A stretch of 51,117 nucleotides of DNA from Hominifimenecus microfluidus. Its GTDB lineage: Bacteria; Bacillota; Clostridia; Lachnospirales; Lachnospiraceae. The notes under the pieces were generated by a model that saw nothing but the letters and a program-made list of their open reading frames with translations, had not been told where the DNA came from and made no database searches. A program made the translations under genes and the position numbers. Below are positions 1-8,507 of the stretch, piece by piece. The stretch lies in the NCBI GenBank assembly GCA_020687485.1, contig JAJEQR010000028.1:1-51117 (forward strand), read 5' to 3'. The stretch's first letter is position 1; every line of letters begins with the position of its first letter.

Positions 1-540
1 ATCGCAGCAATCGGTAAGGTAACGCTTGACAGCAAGGCAGCCATCGAGAAAGCCGAGAAAGCATATGCAGATCTGACGAAAGCACAGCAGAAGCTGGTAG
101 AGAAGAAGGCAGATCTGGATGCAGCAAGAGCCGCATACGAGGATCTTGTTGCTGCAAAGGCAGTTGATGACAAGATCGCAGCAATCGGTAAGGTAACGCT
201 TGACAGCAAGGCAGCCATCGAGAAAGCCGAGAAAGCATATGCAGATCTGACAAAAGCACAGCAGAAGCTGGTAGAGAAGAAGGCAGATCTGGATGCAGCA
301 AGAGCCGCATACGAGGCACTTGTTGCCGCGAAGGCCGATCAGGATGCTGCAAAGGCAGTCGATGACAAGATCGCAGCGGTCGGTAAGGTAACTGTTGACA
401 GCAAGTCGAAGATCGATGCCGCACGCAATGCTTACAATAAGCTGACTGACTCACAGAAGAAGCTGGTAAGCAAGTATAATGTGCTGACCGCAGCAGAAGC
501 CACTTATAAGGATCTGACCACCGGTGTGAAGGGCTTCGTA
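1..540 (+). repeat. Coding tandem repeat, 174-195 bp units
   Basis: Units begin at 1, 175 and 370 (shared start ATCGCAGC). Units 1 and 2 are almost identical over the first ~150 bases (one change seen, ctgacg to ctgaca), while unit 3 is diverged and unit 2 carries an extra 21 bases (seven codons) before its end. All lengths are multiples of three, so gain or loss of units keeps the frame. Confidence 0.9.
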
Positions 541-1254
541 AATCGTCTCTACAAGAACATCCTTGGCAGAAACGCGGACGAAGCAGGACTGAACGCATGG
601 GTAAAGGTTCTGAATGAAGGCAAGGAAGGCGGTTCCGAGACCGTTGCCAACTTCGTATTCAGCAAGGAATACGAGAGCCGTAAGGTGAGCGATGAAGAGT
701 TCGTTACAACCATGTATAAAACAATCCTTGGCCGCAATCCGGACAAGGCAGGACTTGACGCATGGGTAAGTAAGCTGACAACCGGTATGACCCGTCGTTA
801 TGTAGTAGCCGGATTCACCAATTCCGATGAATTTGCCAAGCTGTGCAAGTCTTACGGAATTAAGGTGGGAAGCTTCGTGTCCAATGAGATCGCGGATCAG
901 AATGATATGGCAACCTCCTTCGTAAGCAGACTGTACACGCAGGTTCTGGGAAGAAAGTGGGATCGTGACGGTCTGAATGCATGGACGGCTCAGCTGGTGA
1001 ACCATGAGACTGGCGCAGGTCAGCTGTCCAAGGGCTTCTTCTTTAGCCAGGAGCTTCTGAAGAAGAACCTGACGAGTCGTGAGTTTGTAACTCTTTGTTA
1101 CAGAACCTATCTGGACCGCAATCCGGATCAGGCAGGCCTTGATGCATGGGTAAAACTCATGAATGAAGGCAGCAGCATGGAAGAAATTCTGGATGGTTTC
1201 ATCGGTTCTCAGGAATTTACGAACATGTGTGCACGCTATGGAATCGACCGCTAA
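1..1254 (+). CDS. C-terminal part of a repetitive DUF4214 surface protein (5' end outside window)
   Basis: The frame is open from base 1 to the TAA at 1252-1254, so this is the 3' end of a longer gene; the ATG at 481 lies inside it and is not a credible start because no ribosome site precedes it. Residues 1-160 are charged helical repeats of about 58-65 residues with an AYADLTKAQQKLVEKKADLD-type core, a unit common in secreted Clostridia proteins. Residues 175-417 hold four half-units with the motif LGRNxDxxGLxxWV (seen at about 190, 240, 317 and 373), paired as two DUF4214 domains. DUF4214 is found in surface or S-layer-associated proteins but has no settled activity. There is no C-terminal membrane anchor or sortase motif; the protein ends ARYGIDR, so it is probably secreted or attached through its missing N-terminal part. 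Confidence 0.85.
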   Translation: MAAIGKVTLDSKAAIEKAEKAYADLTKAQQKLVEKKADLDAARAAYEDLVAAKAVDDKIAAIGKVTLDSKAAIEKAEKAYADLTKAQQKLVEKKADLDAARAAYEALVAAKADQDAAKAVDDKIAAVGKVTVDSKSKIDAARNAYNKLTDSQKKLVSKYNVLTAAEATYKDLTTGVKGFVNRLYKNILGRNADEAGLNAWVKVLNEGKEGGSETVANFVFSKEYESRKVSDEEFVTTMYKTILGRNPDKAGLDAWVSKLTTGMTRRYVVAGFTNSDEFAKLCKSYGIKVGSFVSNEIADQNDMATSFVSRLYTQVLGRKWDRDGLNAWTAQLVNHETGAGQLSKGFFFSQELLKKNLTSREFVTLCYRTYLDRNPDQAGLDAWVKLMNEGSSMEEILDGFIGSQEFTNMCARYGIDR

Positions 1255-1324
1255 GAGCGATTTCGTGTGAGGATTGCCGATGAATCTCTGCTATTGAAGC
1301 AGAGGCTGTGAGGCAGAAATCTGG

Positions 1325-1370
1325 CCGGAGTGCCTGCCCCAAAAGGGGCAGGCGCTCTGCGCCGGTTTTT
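1325..1370 (+). terminator. Intrinsic terminator of the DUF4214 gene
   Basis: Inner stem GCCTGCCCC/GGGGCAGGC with loop AAAA, extended by an outer CCGG/CCGG pairing, followed by TTTTT. It lies 70 bases after the stop and closes this unit before the next gene. Confidence 0.85.
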
Positions 1371-1540
1371 GTGATTTTATGCAAAAAAGAAACGGTACTA
1401 TTTCGAATGTGTGCAGGTGTGAAATTTCTCTTTTACATAAAATCATAAAACGTTATAAAACACTATAATTGAAACACAAGATGTGATAAGATATTTAGAG
1501 ATGAAGTTTCGAATCTCTTAACGTAAAAAGGAGACAGCGT

Positions 1541-4500
1541 ATGAAGAAAAAGTGGGTCAGTTTACTTTGCGCAGGTCTGATGCTGGGCAGCACGATTGCA
1601 GTACCGGCAGAAAATATGCCGGGAGAAAGCCAGACAATATTGGAATCGCTGCAGGAAAGCACGGAAGCTATCTATGAGATTGAAGAAGAAATTGCTAGTC
1701 CTATGGAAGGTTCAGCAGCGTATGAGGAAGAAAATGACGAGACGCTGAATGAAGAAAATTCCACAAATGATGAAACTTCTGCTTCTGAAATTTCAGAGGA
1801 AGAAGTCTTGGAAGATAAAGTACCGGTGGTACAGGCGTCGGAGAGTGTAACCGTTCCGGAAGCCATGCAGGGAATTAATAACTGGGTATCCAATGTCGTG
1901 GCAGCGGATACCTTCCTTTCCGGTGTCAGCAGCACAGGAACGGACTGGTTCGCTCTTGGACTGGGGCGTCAGGGGCTTTTTTCAAAGGCCTCCGGATATT
2001 TATCTGCTGGAGAAGGTTATGTAACGGAACAGTATCAGACGAATGGGATGTTAAGTAAGACAAAAGCAACGGAGTGGCATCGTCTTACTTTTGCCGTGCT
2101 GGCCTCCGGCGGAGATCCGACCGCCTTTGGTACAGATACTTCCGGTCAGAGTGTGAACCTGATTGCGGATGGTGTATATAATTGTAAAGTGGGAAAACCC
2201 TGGAAGCAGGGAATTAACGGAGCAATCTTTGCGCTTCTTGCGCTGGATACAAAGAATTATGAAGTACCGGAAGATGCTTCTTACAGCAGAGAGGATCTGA
2301 TTGCCTATATTTTGAAAAAGGAACTTTCCGGAGGCGGCTTTACTCTTGTTGGAAGCAAAGCAGATGTGGACATTACAGCGATGGCGCTTCAGTCTCTGGC
2401 TCCCTACTATGGAAGACGGGAAGATGTGACAGAAGTGGTTGACCGGGCGCTGACCTGGCTTTCTTCCGCGCAGAGACCGGATGGCAATTACAGCACGGAT
2501 GACTTTGGAATGGGGACCGGTCCGGTAGACAACTGCGAGAGTACGGCACAGGTGTTGGTTGCGCTCTGCGCGCTCGGAATCGATCCTCTCACGGATTCCC
2601 GCTTTATCACAGACAGTGGAAAGACGGTTCTGGACGGTATGCTGAAGTTCTACAATACATCCGATGGAGGCTTCCGCCATATCCTGGAGGATAAAGACAG
2701 CGATGGTATTCCGGATAACGACAGTGACGGCATGGCCTGTCAGCAGGGATTATATGCGCTGGTTGCCTACGATCGTTTCTGCAGGGGGGAGACCAATCTC
2801 TACGATTTCCGTATGGAAGCGCAGGATTCGATCCTGAAGGCAGAGATCGATGGTACGGTTTATACTGCGGAAAAGTCACAGAATATGGCCCTGGAGGTTC
2901 CGCGCAATACCACAGAGATTGCACTTACCAACATTCCGATCGGCTCCTATGACTGGGCAGTTGTTACCGTGGATGGAAATTCTTACCAGACGGAATACGG
3001 TCTGGCGGACGGAAGTACGCCGCTGAAGGAGGCACTACCCATATCCGACGGCACGGAGATTGCGATTGAAGTACATCACCGGAACAGTGATACAGAAAAC
3101 TGGACGCTGACGGTGAACTGGAGTGCTGATGCGGCTGCGAAAGCGGTCATCAGCCAGATTGAGGCTCTTCCGGATACAGCCGATCTGACACTGGATGACA
3201 AAGCGCAGGTAGAGAAGGTTCGCGGCAGCTATGACGCATTGAACGAAGACGAGAAGGCACAGATCACGAATTACGTAAAGCTGGAAGCCGCAGAGAAGCA
3301 GATCAAAGCGTTGGAGAAGCAGGCGGCGGAAGAGCTGGACGCGAAGAGAAAAGCATTCGCTGCCCGTGTCCGTGTGATGGAGAAGCCGGATTGTGTAGCT
3401 GACAAGACCCATGTGCAGCAGATGATCAGTGAACTGAATTCACTGGGAACCTGGTCAGAGGAGGCGGCGCTTCGCGAGAAGCTTCACAGTTATCTGCACA
3501 TTGTCTCGGATCTGGAGAAGGCAGTCGATCAGCTGGATCAGGATATCTGGAATCAGATTGATCCGCTGCGTCTGGATCAGAGCAAGGCGGATACCGTGCG
3601 CAGCCTGATGCAGCGTTATGCAGCCATGGCAGCTTCCGACCGTGCGCTGCTGAAGAACAGTCAGAGCCTTCTGGATGCCGCAGACGTGATCCAGGCGCTC
3701 GAAGAAGGTACGATTCCGAAACAGATTTTCACCAGCCGTAAGACAACAGGAGAAAGCTTTACATACTCCGGCAGTGCGGATGCTTCCCATCCGTATACGA
3801 TTACCTTCTCCGGAAGCAAGCTGAAAGGCACTTCGAATATGAATGCCGGCATCATGCTGGAGAACCGTACCGGACTGACCATCTCGGAGGGAACTGTTCC
3901 GATTCTGATGCAGCAGAGCACACTGAACGGCAGTATGACCATCCGCATTCAGACAGGTCAGAAGGATGGCAGTTACACACTGTACTGGTATCATCCGGAG
4001 AAGGAAGTTCTGCAGACGGTAGGAAGCGTAACGATCTCCGGCGGATATGCAGAATTTACCGTAGCTTCCGGTGGCAGTTTCTGCCTGGCAGAGGGCGAGA
4101 AATCTCCGACAGTGACAGCCAGCACCGGCACGAACGGTTCCGCAGATAACAATAGCTCTTCCGGAAACAGTGGCTCCAGTGGAAATACCTCCACGAGCAA
4201 TAAGACGAATACTTCCTCCGGCAATAAGACCAGCGGAAGTACTTCGAACAGCACGAAGAAAAATAACAGCACTTCCTCCACAAAGAAGAACACAACTTCT
4301 TCCACTGCGGAATCTGATACGATAACAGCAAAGATTGCTAATGGCAAAGTTTCGGCGGATCAGTTTGAATCTGTAAAGGGAACGAAGAAAAAACTGGTTG
4401 CGGAAGGTAGCCTGGATGCAGAGCATACGTACCGCTATGTTTTCTATGGAGAGGACATTAAGAATGTATCCGAATTCGATGCGGGAATCCTTTCGGAGAA

Positions 4501-5071
4501 TGCGAACGCGGAGAACATCCACCAGCTGGCGGAGAATCCGTTCCTGCTGTTGATACAGCAGCAGGGCGCCTTCCCCGGACAGGCAATGCTGGAAGTACAG
4601 ACCAGCCTGGAGGATGGTGAATACCTTTTGTTCCGTTATAACGAAACAGAGCGAAAAGCCGAGTATGTCAAGAAGGTAACGGTAGCGTCCGGCACCGCGA
4701 AGATTATCCTCGAAGAGGGCGGCGATTATTTCATTGCTGAGCGCGCGAAATCCGGCGCGCTCCCGGCAGAGGAAGAGATAACGGCTGTCGCGGAAGCAGC
4801 AGTAACCACCTCACTGGATACAGGAGCCGCCGTCGCACTGGAATCAACCGAAGCCGCCACTGCTGAGACATCAGAAGCGGAGACCGAAGTGGGCACTGCC
4901 CCGGTAAAGAGCCGTGCACCTCTTTACACCGCAATTGCGATCATTGTCGCCGGACTGATTCTTATTCCGGGCACGATCATCGGTATGAAGCGAAAGGCGA
5001 AGAAAGAAGAACTGGAAGAACAGAAAGAAGAACAGAAAGAAGAACAGAAAAAGAAAGAACAGGAGAAATAG
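1541..5071 (+). CDS. Surface alpha/alpha-toroid (cobalamin-binding-like) protein with C-terminal membrane anchor
   Basis: 1176 residues, start ATG 1541 after AAAAAGGAGA. Residues 1-23 are a signal peptide; 25-105 an acidic low-complexity stretch. Residues ~110-430 form a prenyltransferase/squalene-cyclase-type alpha/alpha toroid, with repeats such as AQRPDGNYS and TSDGGFRH and a calcium-binding-like DKDSDGIPDNDSDG segment (~384). The same fold forms the N-terminal domain of intrinsic factor and transcobalamin. Residues ~530-725 are helical repeats; ~725-860 and ~930-1080 are two related beta domains separated by a Ser/Thr/Asn/Lys linker. A membrane segment at ~1125-1147 is followed by a Lys/Glu tail; no LPXTG is seen. 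The next gene, one base away, encodes a DUF4430 lipoprotein, the domain corresponding to the C-terminal half of transcobalamin-type proteins. A ligand-capture role (corrinoid?) is inference; no cobalamin riboswitch is visible upstream. Enzymatic cyclase activity is unlikely for a secreted protein. Confidence 0.75.
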   Translation: MKKKWVSLLCAGLMLGSTIAVPAENMPGESQTILESLQESTEAIYEIEEEIASPMEGSAAYEEENDETLNEENSTNDETSASEISEEEVLEDKVPVVQASESVTVPEAMQGINNWVSNVVAADTFLSGVSSTGTDWFALGLGRQGLFSKASGYLSAGEGYVTEQYQTNGMLSKTKATEWHRLTFAVLASGGDPTAFGTDTSGQSVNLIADGVYNCKVGKPWKQGINGAIFALLALDTKNYEVPEDASYSREDLIAYILKKELSGGGFTLVGSKADVDITAMALQSLAPYYGRREDVTEVVDRALTWLSSAQRPDGNYSTDDFGMGTGPVDNCESTAQVLVALCALGIDPLTDSRFITDSGKTVLDGMLKFYNTSDGGFRHILEDKDSDGIPDNDSDGMACQQGLYALVAYDRFCRGETNLYDFRMEAQDSILKAEIDGTVYTAEKSQNMALEVPRNTTEIALTNIPIGSYDWAVVTVDGNSYQTEYGLADGSTPLKEALPISDGTEIAIEVHHRNSDTENWTLTVNWSADAAAKAVISQIEALPDTADLTLDDKAQVEKVRGSYDALNEDEKAQITNYVKLEAAEKQIKALEKQAAEELDAKRKAFAARVRVMEKPDCVADKTHVQQMISELNSLGTWSEEAALREKLHSYLHIVSDLEKAVDQLDQDIWNQIDPLRLDQSKADTVRSLMQRYAAMAASDRALLKNSQSLLDAADVIQALEEGTIPKQIFTSRKTTGESFTYSGSADASHPYTITFSGSKLKGTSNMNAGIMLENRTGLTISEGTVPILMQQSTLNGSMTIRIQTGQKDGSYTLYWYHPEKEVLQTVGSVTISGGYAEFTVASGGSFCLAEGEKSPTVTASTGTNGSADNNSSSGNSGSSGNTSTSNKTNTSSGNKTSGSTSNSTKKNNSTSSTKKNTTSSTAESDTITAKIANGKVSADQFESVKGTKKKLVAEGSLDAEHTYRYVFYGEDIKNVSEFDAGILSENANAENIHQLAENPFLLLIQQQGAFPGQAMLEVQTSLEDGEYLLFRYNETERKAEYVKKVTVASGTAKIILEEGGDYFIAERAKSGALPAEEEITAVAEAAVTTSLDTGAAVALESTEAATAETSEAETEVGTAPVKSRAPLYTAIAIIVAGLILIPGTIIGMKRKAKKEELEEQKEEQKEEQKKKEQEK

Positions 5072-5072
5072 A

Positions 5073-5924
5073 ATGAAAAGCAGTAAAAAGATATTCGCTG
5101 GGCTCGTGCTCAGCATGATGCTCCTCTTCACCGGCTGTCAGACGGCAGCCGTGCAGGAGGAAGTGAAGACCTCGGCAGCAGCTGTGCAGGAGGAAACCAC
5201 CTCCGCAGAGGAAACTTTCGCAGCAGAGAGCTCAAGCGAAGCAGCTTCTTCCGATGAATACATCGATATGGACTATGTCAACGAGAATTACACACAGGAA
5301 TCCGGCGACAATTTTGATAAATACGCCTCCGAATCCGGAGCCGCAGCATCAACTGCAGCGCCTGCTTCTTCATCGAATTCAAATACAAATACGACATCTG
5401 CTTCGGACGAGACAGAAGATGCGGGAACGAAGGATCAGTACAACACAGACCCGATCCCGGAAGGCAAGCCGCAGCCGGTGGAATGGCAGGATGCGGATGT
5501 GGATGAGGACAAGGAGCTTACCTGCACGCTGCTGGTAGAGTGCTCCACGATCCTGAATAACATGGGCGATCTGACGGAAGGCAAGGAGAGCCTGGTACCC
5601 GCCGATGGCATCATCTATGCGAAACAGACTGTTACCTTCTACGAAGGCGAATCGGTATTTGATGTACTGCTTCGTGAGATGCAGAACAATCGTATTCATA
5701 TGGAATATGTGATGACACCGATGTATAATTCGAACTACATTGAAGGTATCAATAACCTGTATGAGAAAGATTGCGGGCGTTGGTCCGGCTGGATGTACTG
5801 CGTGAATGGCTGGTACCCGAACTATGGCTGCAGCCGCTATCAGGTACAGCAGGGCGATGAGATCGAGTGGCATTACACTTGTGATCTCGGACGTGACCTT
5901 GGACAGGAAGTACCGACAGACTAA
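5073..5924 (+). CDS. DUF4430 (transcobalamin-like C-terminal domain) lipoprotein
   Basis: 283 residues. Signal peptide with lipobox LFTGC, Cys22 being the predicted lipid-modified residue. Residues ~30-140 are a Ser/Ala/Glu-rich linker. Residues ~150-283 match DUF4430: TFYEGESVFDVLLREM, SNYIEGINNLYEK, GRWSGWMYCVNGWYPN and a final QQGDEIEWHYT strand. In intrinsic factor/transcobalamin this small beta domain caps the toroid and closes the ligand site (family knowledge). The gene follows the toroid gene with a single base between stop and start, so the two are co-transcribed and probably translationally coupled. The extracellular partner relationship is inferred from this arrangement. No transporter gene is adjacent in the window. 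Confidence 0.8.
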   Translation: MKSSKKIFAGLVLSMMLLFTGCQTAAVQEEVKTSAAAVQEETTSAEETFAAESSSEAASSDEYIDMDYVNENYTQESGDNFDKYASESGAAASTAAPASSSNSNTNTTSASDETEDAGTKDQYNTDPIPEGKPQPVEWQDADVDEDKELTCTLLVECSTILNNMGDLTEGKESLVPADGIIYAKQTVTFYEGESVFDVLLREMQNNRIHMEYVMTPMYNSNYIEGINNLYEKDCGRWSGWMYCVNGWYPNYGCSRYQVQQGDEIEWHYTCDLGRDLGQEVPTD

Positions 5925-5954
5925 GGTGAAAACTTAACCCTGGAACAGAATTAT

Positions 5955-6190
5955 AGCGGAATTCCACAAAGCTGCATTTTGGTGCAACTTTTCCGTGGGA
6001 TTCCGCTATTGTTTTACCCTGGTACAAGTTTTCCGTGGGATTCCGCTATTGTTTTACCCTGATACAAGTTTTTCGTGGGATTGCACAAAGTTGAAGTCTG
6101 GTATACTCTATCAGCGGGCTCACTCAAAGTTCTGTCTTGGTGCAGGTTATCAGCGGGACTCTAGTTTTCTGCGGCAGTTCTCTGCCGGAA
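5955..6190 (+). repeat. Degenerate 39-40-bp tandem array
   Basis: The 775-base stretch 5925-6699 carries no credible gene. Its first part repeats a unit starting GYGGGATTCC at 5955, 5995, 6035, 6075, 6114 and 6153, i.e. every 39-40 bases; the units at 5995 and 6035 are nearly identical (GATTCCGCTATTGTTTTACC core, then TACAAGTTTTCC). Units are contiguous, without unique spacers. The array abuts repeat copy A on the same side where other copies carry AGCTCCGC arrays. Confidence 0.85.
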
Positions 6191-6194
6191 TCAA

Positions 6195-6374
6195 CAGGGA
6201 AAGGCTCAGTCCGGTCACTGGTGCTGCGTTTCCGGCCTCGGTTCGCGCGCCGATTAGCTGCCAGTCGCTTCGACTCGCCCTTACGGGCTCAAACAGTGAA
6301 GCTTTGTGGCAGCAGCTAGCGCAAACCTCGTCTCGGAAGCCTTGCAATGTGCCCGAACACGAGCACTTTCCTGC
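6195..6374 (+). repeat. Structured dispersed repeat, copy A
   Basis: Shares with copies B-E the order: terminal arm, TGCTGCGTTTCCGG, CGCGCGCC, hairpin GCCC/GGGC, GCTAGCGC, CGGAAGCC and closing arm. Outer arms of this copy are diverged but still complementary (left CAGGGAAAGGCTC, right GAGCACTTTCCTGC). Inner helices: GCTGCCA/TGGCAGC and GCTTC/GAAGC, the same version as copy C. The 114 bases 6375-6488 between A and B are AT-rich and hold nothing else recognisable. Confidence 0.85.
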
Positions 6375-6488
6375 TTTCTTCCTGCCAGAGAACTTGACCG
6401 CGTAGAATACCCAACTTCGAAAGTTGTTAAAAGAATCGGAAATAGATTTTTGGACTATGAAATATTATATATCTTCAATGTAGACTCA

Positions 6489-6681
6489 GGGACAAGCCGA
6501 CTCTCTTCTACACGGACACATTGCGAGGCTTCCGAGTGCAGGGCTGCGCTAGCTTCCGCCACCGAGCCCAACTGTCTGAGCCCGCAAGGGCGAGTCTGGG
6601 CGAATGGCGGATAACAGGCGCGCGGCCCGGAGCCGGAAACGCAGCACCCGTGGCCGTGTGAAGATGAGTTCGGCTTGTCCC
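6489..6681 (-). repeat. Structured dispersed repeat, copy B
   Basis: 193 bp with terminal inverted repeats GGGACAAGCCGA / TCGGCTTGTCCC, followed inward by complementary CTTC/GAAG and ACACGG/CCGTGT. Inner helices read TCCGCCA/TGGCGGA and GCCCA/TGGGC in the element's own orientation. Inverted relative to copy A. Immediately beyond its right end lies the boundary motif GCGCGGAGCG (6689-6698), which touches the stop codon of the minus-strand rqcH, so the fold may also end rqcH transcripts. Confidence 0.9.
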
Positions 6682-6699
6682 GGAGAATGCGCGGAGCGT

Positions 6700-8445
6700 T
6701 TATTTCACCACCGTAAGCCCCGCAAGGGACGGCGTGGCCATGAGAGAATAATTCGTGTGATAGATCACGAATCCCGGCTTCGTCCCGGCCGGTTTCTTGA
6801 TCTGTTTCTTCTGGATATAATCCACTTCTACCTTGGCGGCATCTCTTCCTGCGGAATAGTAAGCTGCCAGAGCGCCCGCCTCCTCGTAGACACGGTCGGG
6901 CAGCTCTTTCCCTTCCGTCTTTACAATCACATGTGAGCCGGGAATTCCTTTCGCATGGAACCACCAGTCATTGCCTGTTGCAAGTCCGAACGTAAGCTCC
7001 TCATTCTGATAGTTGTTCTTGCCCACATAGATGTGAAAACCATCAGATGAAATATAGTGGAATGGCTTACTTGTAATCTTTACTTTCTTCCGGTCACCGC
7101 CGTGCTTCTTGATATAACCGGATTCCTGCAGCTCTGCCTTGATCTGCACCAGATCCTCCTCCAGCAGAGCAATATCCAGAGATGTCTGCACTGATTCCAG
7201 GTGATCAATCTCAGCTTTCGTCTCCTCCAGAAGGGTAAGCAGCGCTTCGTGTGTGCGCTTCAGCTTCTGATAGCGATCGAAATATTTCACAGCATTTTCC
7301 TGCGCTGTCATTGTAGGGTCCAGCGGAATTGAAATTTCTTTATTATCGTCATAGTAGTTCTGAGCCACCAGAACCTTCTCACCGCCCTCCAGACCATAAC
7401 CAAAGCTCTGAATCAGTTCGCCGTAGATCCGGTATTTCTCACGCTTCTCTGTATCCTTCTGCTGTTTCAGCTGCAGATCATATTTCTTGCGGTTGCGTTC
7501 CAGCGCGGTCTGCACGATGCGGCGCAGCTCCGAAGATTTCTGACGGATGCGGGTGATTGTGTTCTTCTGTGCATAGTAAAGCTCCAGAACACGGCTCATG
7601 CAGTTGAAGGTTTCGGCGCGATCAGTCTCCGCGTACATCTGCAGCGGGAGTGCAGCGAATTCCAGCGGCTCTTCCCCGTGGTAGACAATATTAGGAACGA
7701 AGGAAGCCTCCCGCACCTCATCCATGAGAAGAGAGAACGTCCGGTAAAGGTGCGTGCGGGACGGCTCGTCCAGCGCCTGCACCGGAGCCGCGGAGTCAAG
7801 ACTTGCGCGATAGCAGATCTCCTCTGCCATCACAGGACTCAGACCTGTCAGGTTCATATAGATCGCTTTCGCGGTCGGCTGGGGTGCCTGGCAGACAGTT
7901 GAGCAGAACTCTTCTTCCGTGACGGTAAGCGGGTTCAGCTTGTGCGATGTCTCCGGGATGAAGTAAGGCCGTCCGGGCAGAACTTCGCGCACGGAGCTGA
8001 CCTGCAGGGAGATGTGCTTAATGCTGTCGATGATCCGGTCAGAGTCATCCGTGAAAATAATATTGCTGTGCTTACCCATGAGCTCTACGATCAGATACTT
8101 CCGGCAGAGATCACCCATCTCATCCAGATGCTCGATTTCGATACGAAGAATACGCTCCAGACCTGGCTGTGTTACACTTAAAATCCGGCCGTTGCCGATG
8201 TGCTTGCGCAGAAGCATACAGAATCCGGGAGCTGTTGCCGGGTTGGGCTTGGTTTCTTCTGTAAAATAAATGAGCGGTAGAGATGCGCCGGCGGAGATCA
8301 GAAGCTTCCAGGTATCCTTCTGATTCTTGACTGTGAGCATCAGCTCATCCGGCTCCGGCTGTGCGATTTTTGAGATACGGCCGCCCACCAGGCGACTGCG
8401 CATCTCATGTGCCATAGAGGCGATTACAATTCCATCTAATGCCAT
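6700..8445 (-). CDS. rqcH: RqcH, NFACT-family ribosome quality control factor
   Basis: 581 residues, typical for bacterial NFACT proteins (older name FbpA, fibronectin-binding). NFACT-N at 1-~260, coiled coils at ~285-430, NFACT-R at ~450-570 (DGFHIYVGKNNYQNEELT, NDWWFHAKGIPGSHVIV). The family binds stalled 50S subunits carrying peptidyl-tRNA and recruits tRNA-Ala to add C-terminal alanine tails that mark the nascent chain for degradation. The helical start MALDGIVIASMAHEM is family-typical; start ATG 8445 has AGAGGT upstream on the minus strand. Residues 97-98 are Glu-Arg, where the B. subtilis protein is known for an Asp-Arg pair. Divergent from yicC with overlapping promoters. Confidence 0.92.
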   Translation of the reverse strand: MALDGIVIASMAHEMRSRLVGGRISKIAQPEPDELMLTVKNQKDTWKLLISAGASLPLIYFTEETKPNPATAPGFCMLLRKHIGNGRILSVTQPGLERILRIEIEHLDEMGDLCRKYLIVELMGKHSNIIFTDDSDRIIDSIKHISLQVSSVREVLPGRPYFIPETSHKLNPLTVTEEEFCSTVCQAPQPTAKAIYMNLTGLSPVMAEEICYRASLDSAAPVQALDEPSRTHLYRTFSLLMDEVREASFVPNIVYHGEEPLEFAALPLQMYAETDRAETFNCMSRVLELYYAQKNTITRIRQKSSELRRIVQTALERNRKKYDLQLKQQKDTEKREKYRIYGELIQSFGYGLEGGEKVLVAQNYYDDNKEISIPLDPTMTAQENAVKYFDRYQKLKRTHEALLTLLEETKAEIDHLESVQTSLDIALLEEDLVQIKAELQESGYIKKHGGDRKKVKITSKPFHYISSDGFHIYVGKNNYQNEELTFGLATGNDWWFHAKGIPGSHVIVKTEGKELPDRVYEEAGALAAYYSAGRDAAKVEVDYIQKKQIKKPAGTKPGFVIYHTNYSLMATPSLAGLTVVK

Positions 8446-8507
8446 AGCTAACCTCTTTCATTTCTATTGCCGGCAGATACCGACAAAACATTCGTAATTC
8501 CTTAATA

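Noticed and set aside
1371-1540. Cobalamin riboswitch upstream of the transcobalamin-like operon
   Set aside because: No B12-box-like conserved core or large fold; the stretch is AT-rich with only a -10-like TATAAT (1464) lacking a -35 at proper distance.
5955-6190. CRISPR-like regular spacing
   Set aside because: The 40-bp units are contiguous degenerate repeats with no unique spacers, and no cas genes are present.
5995-6614. Open frames of 136 and 102 codons across repeat copies A and B
   Set aside because: They run through tandem and palindromic repeats, lack ribosome sites, and encode no recognisable domain.
6195-6681. Insertion sequence
   Set aside because: No transposase frame within or beside any copy; elements are under 200 bp, so at most a non-autonomous element.
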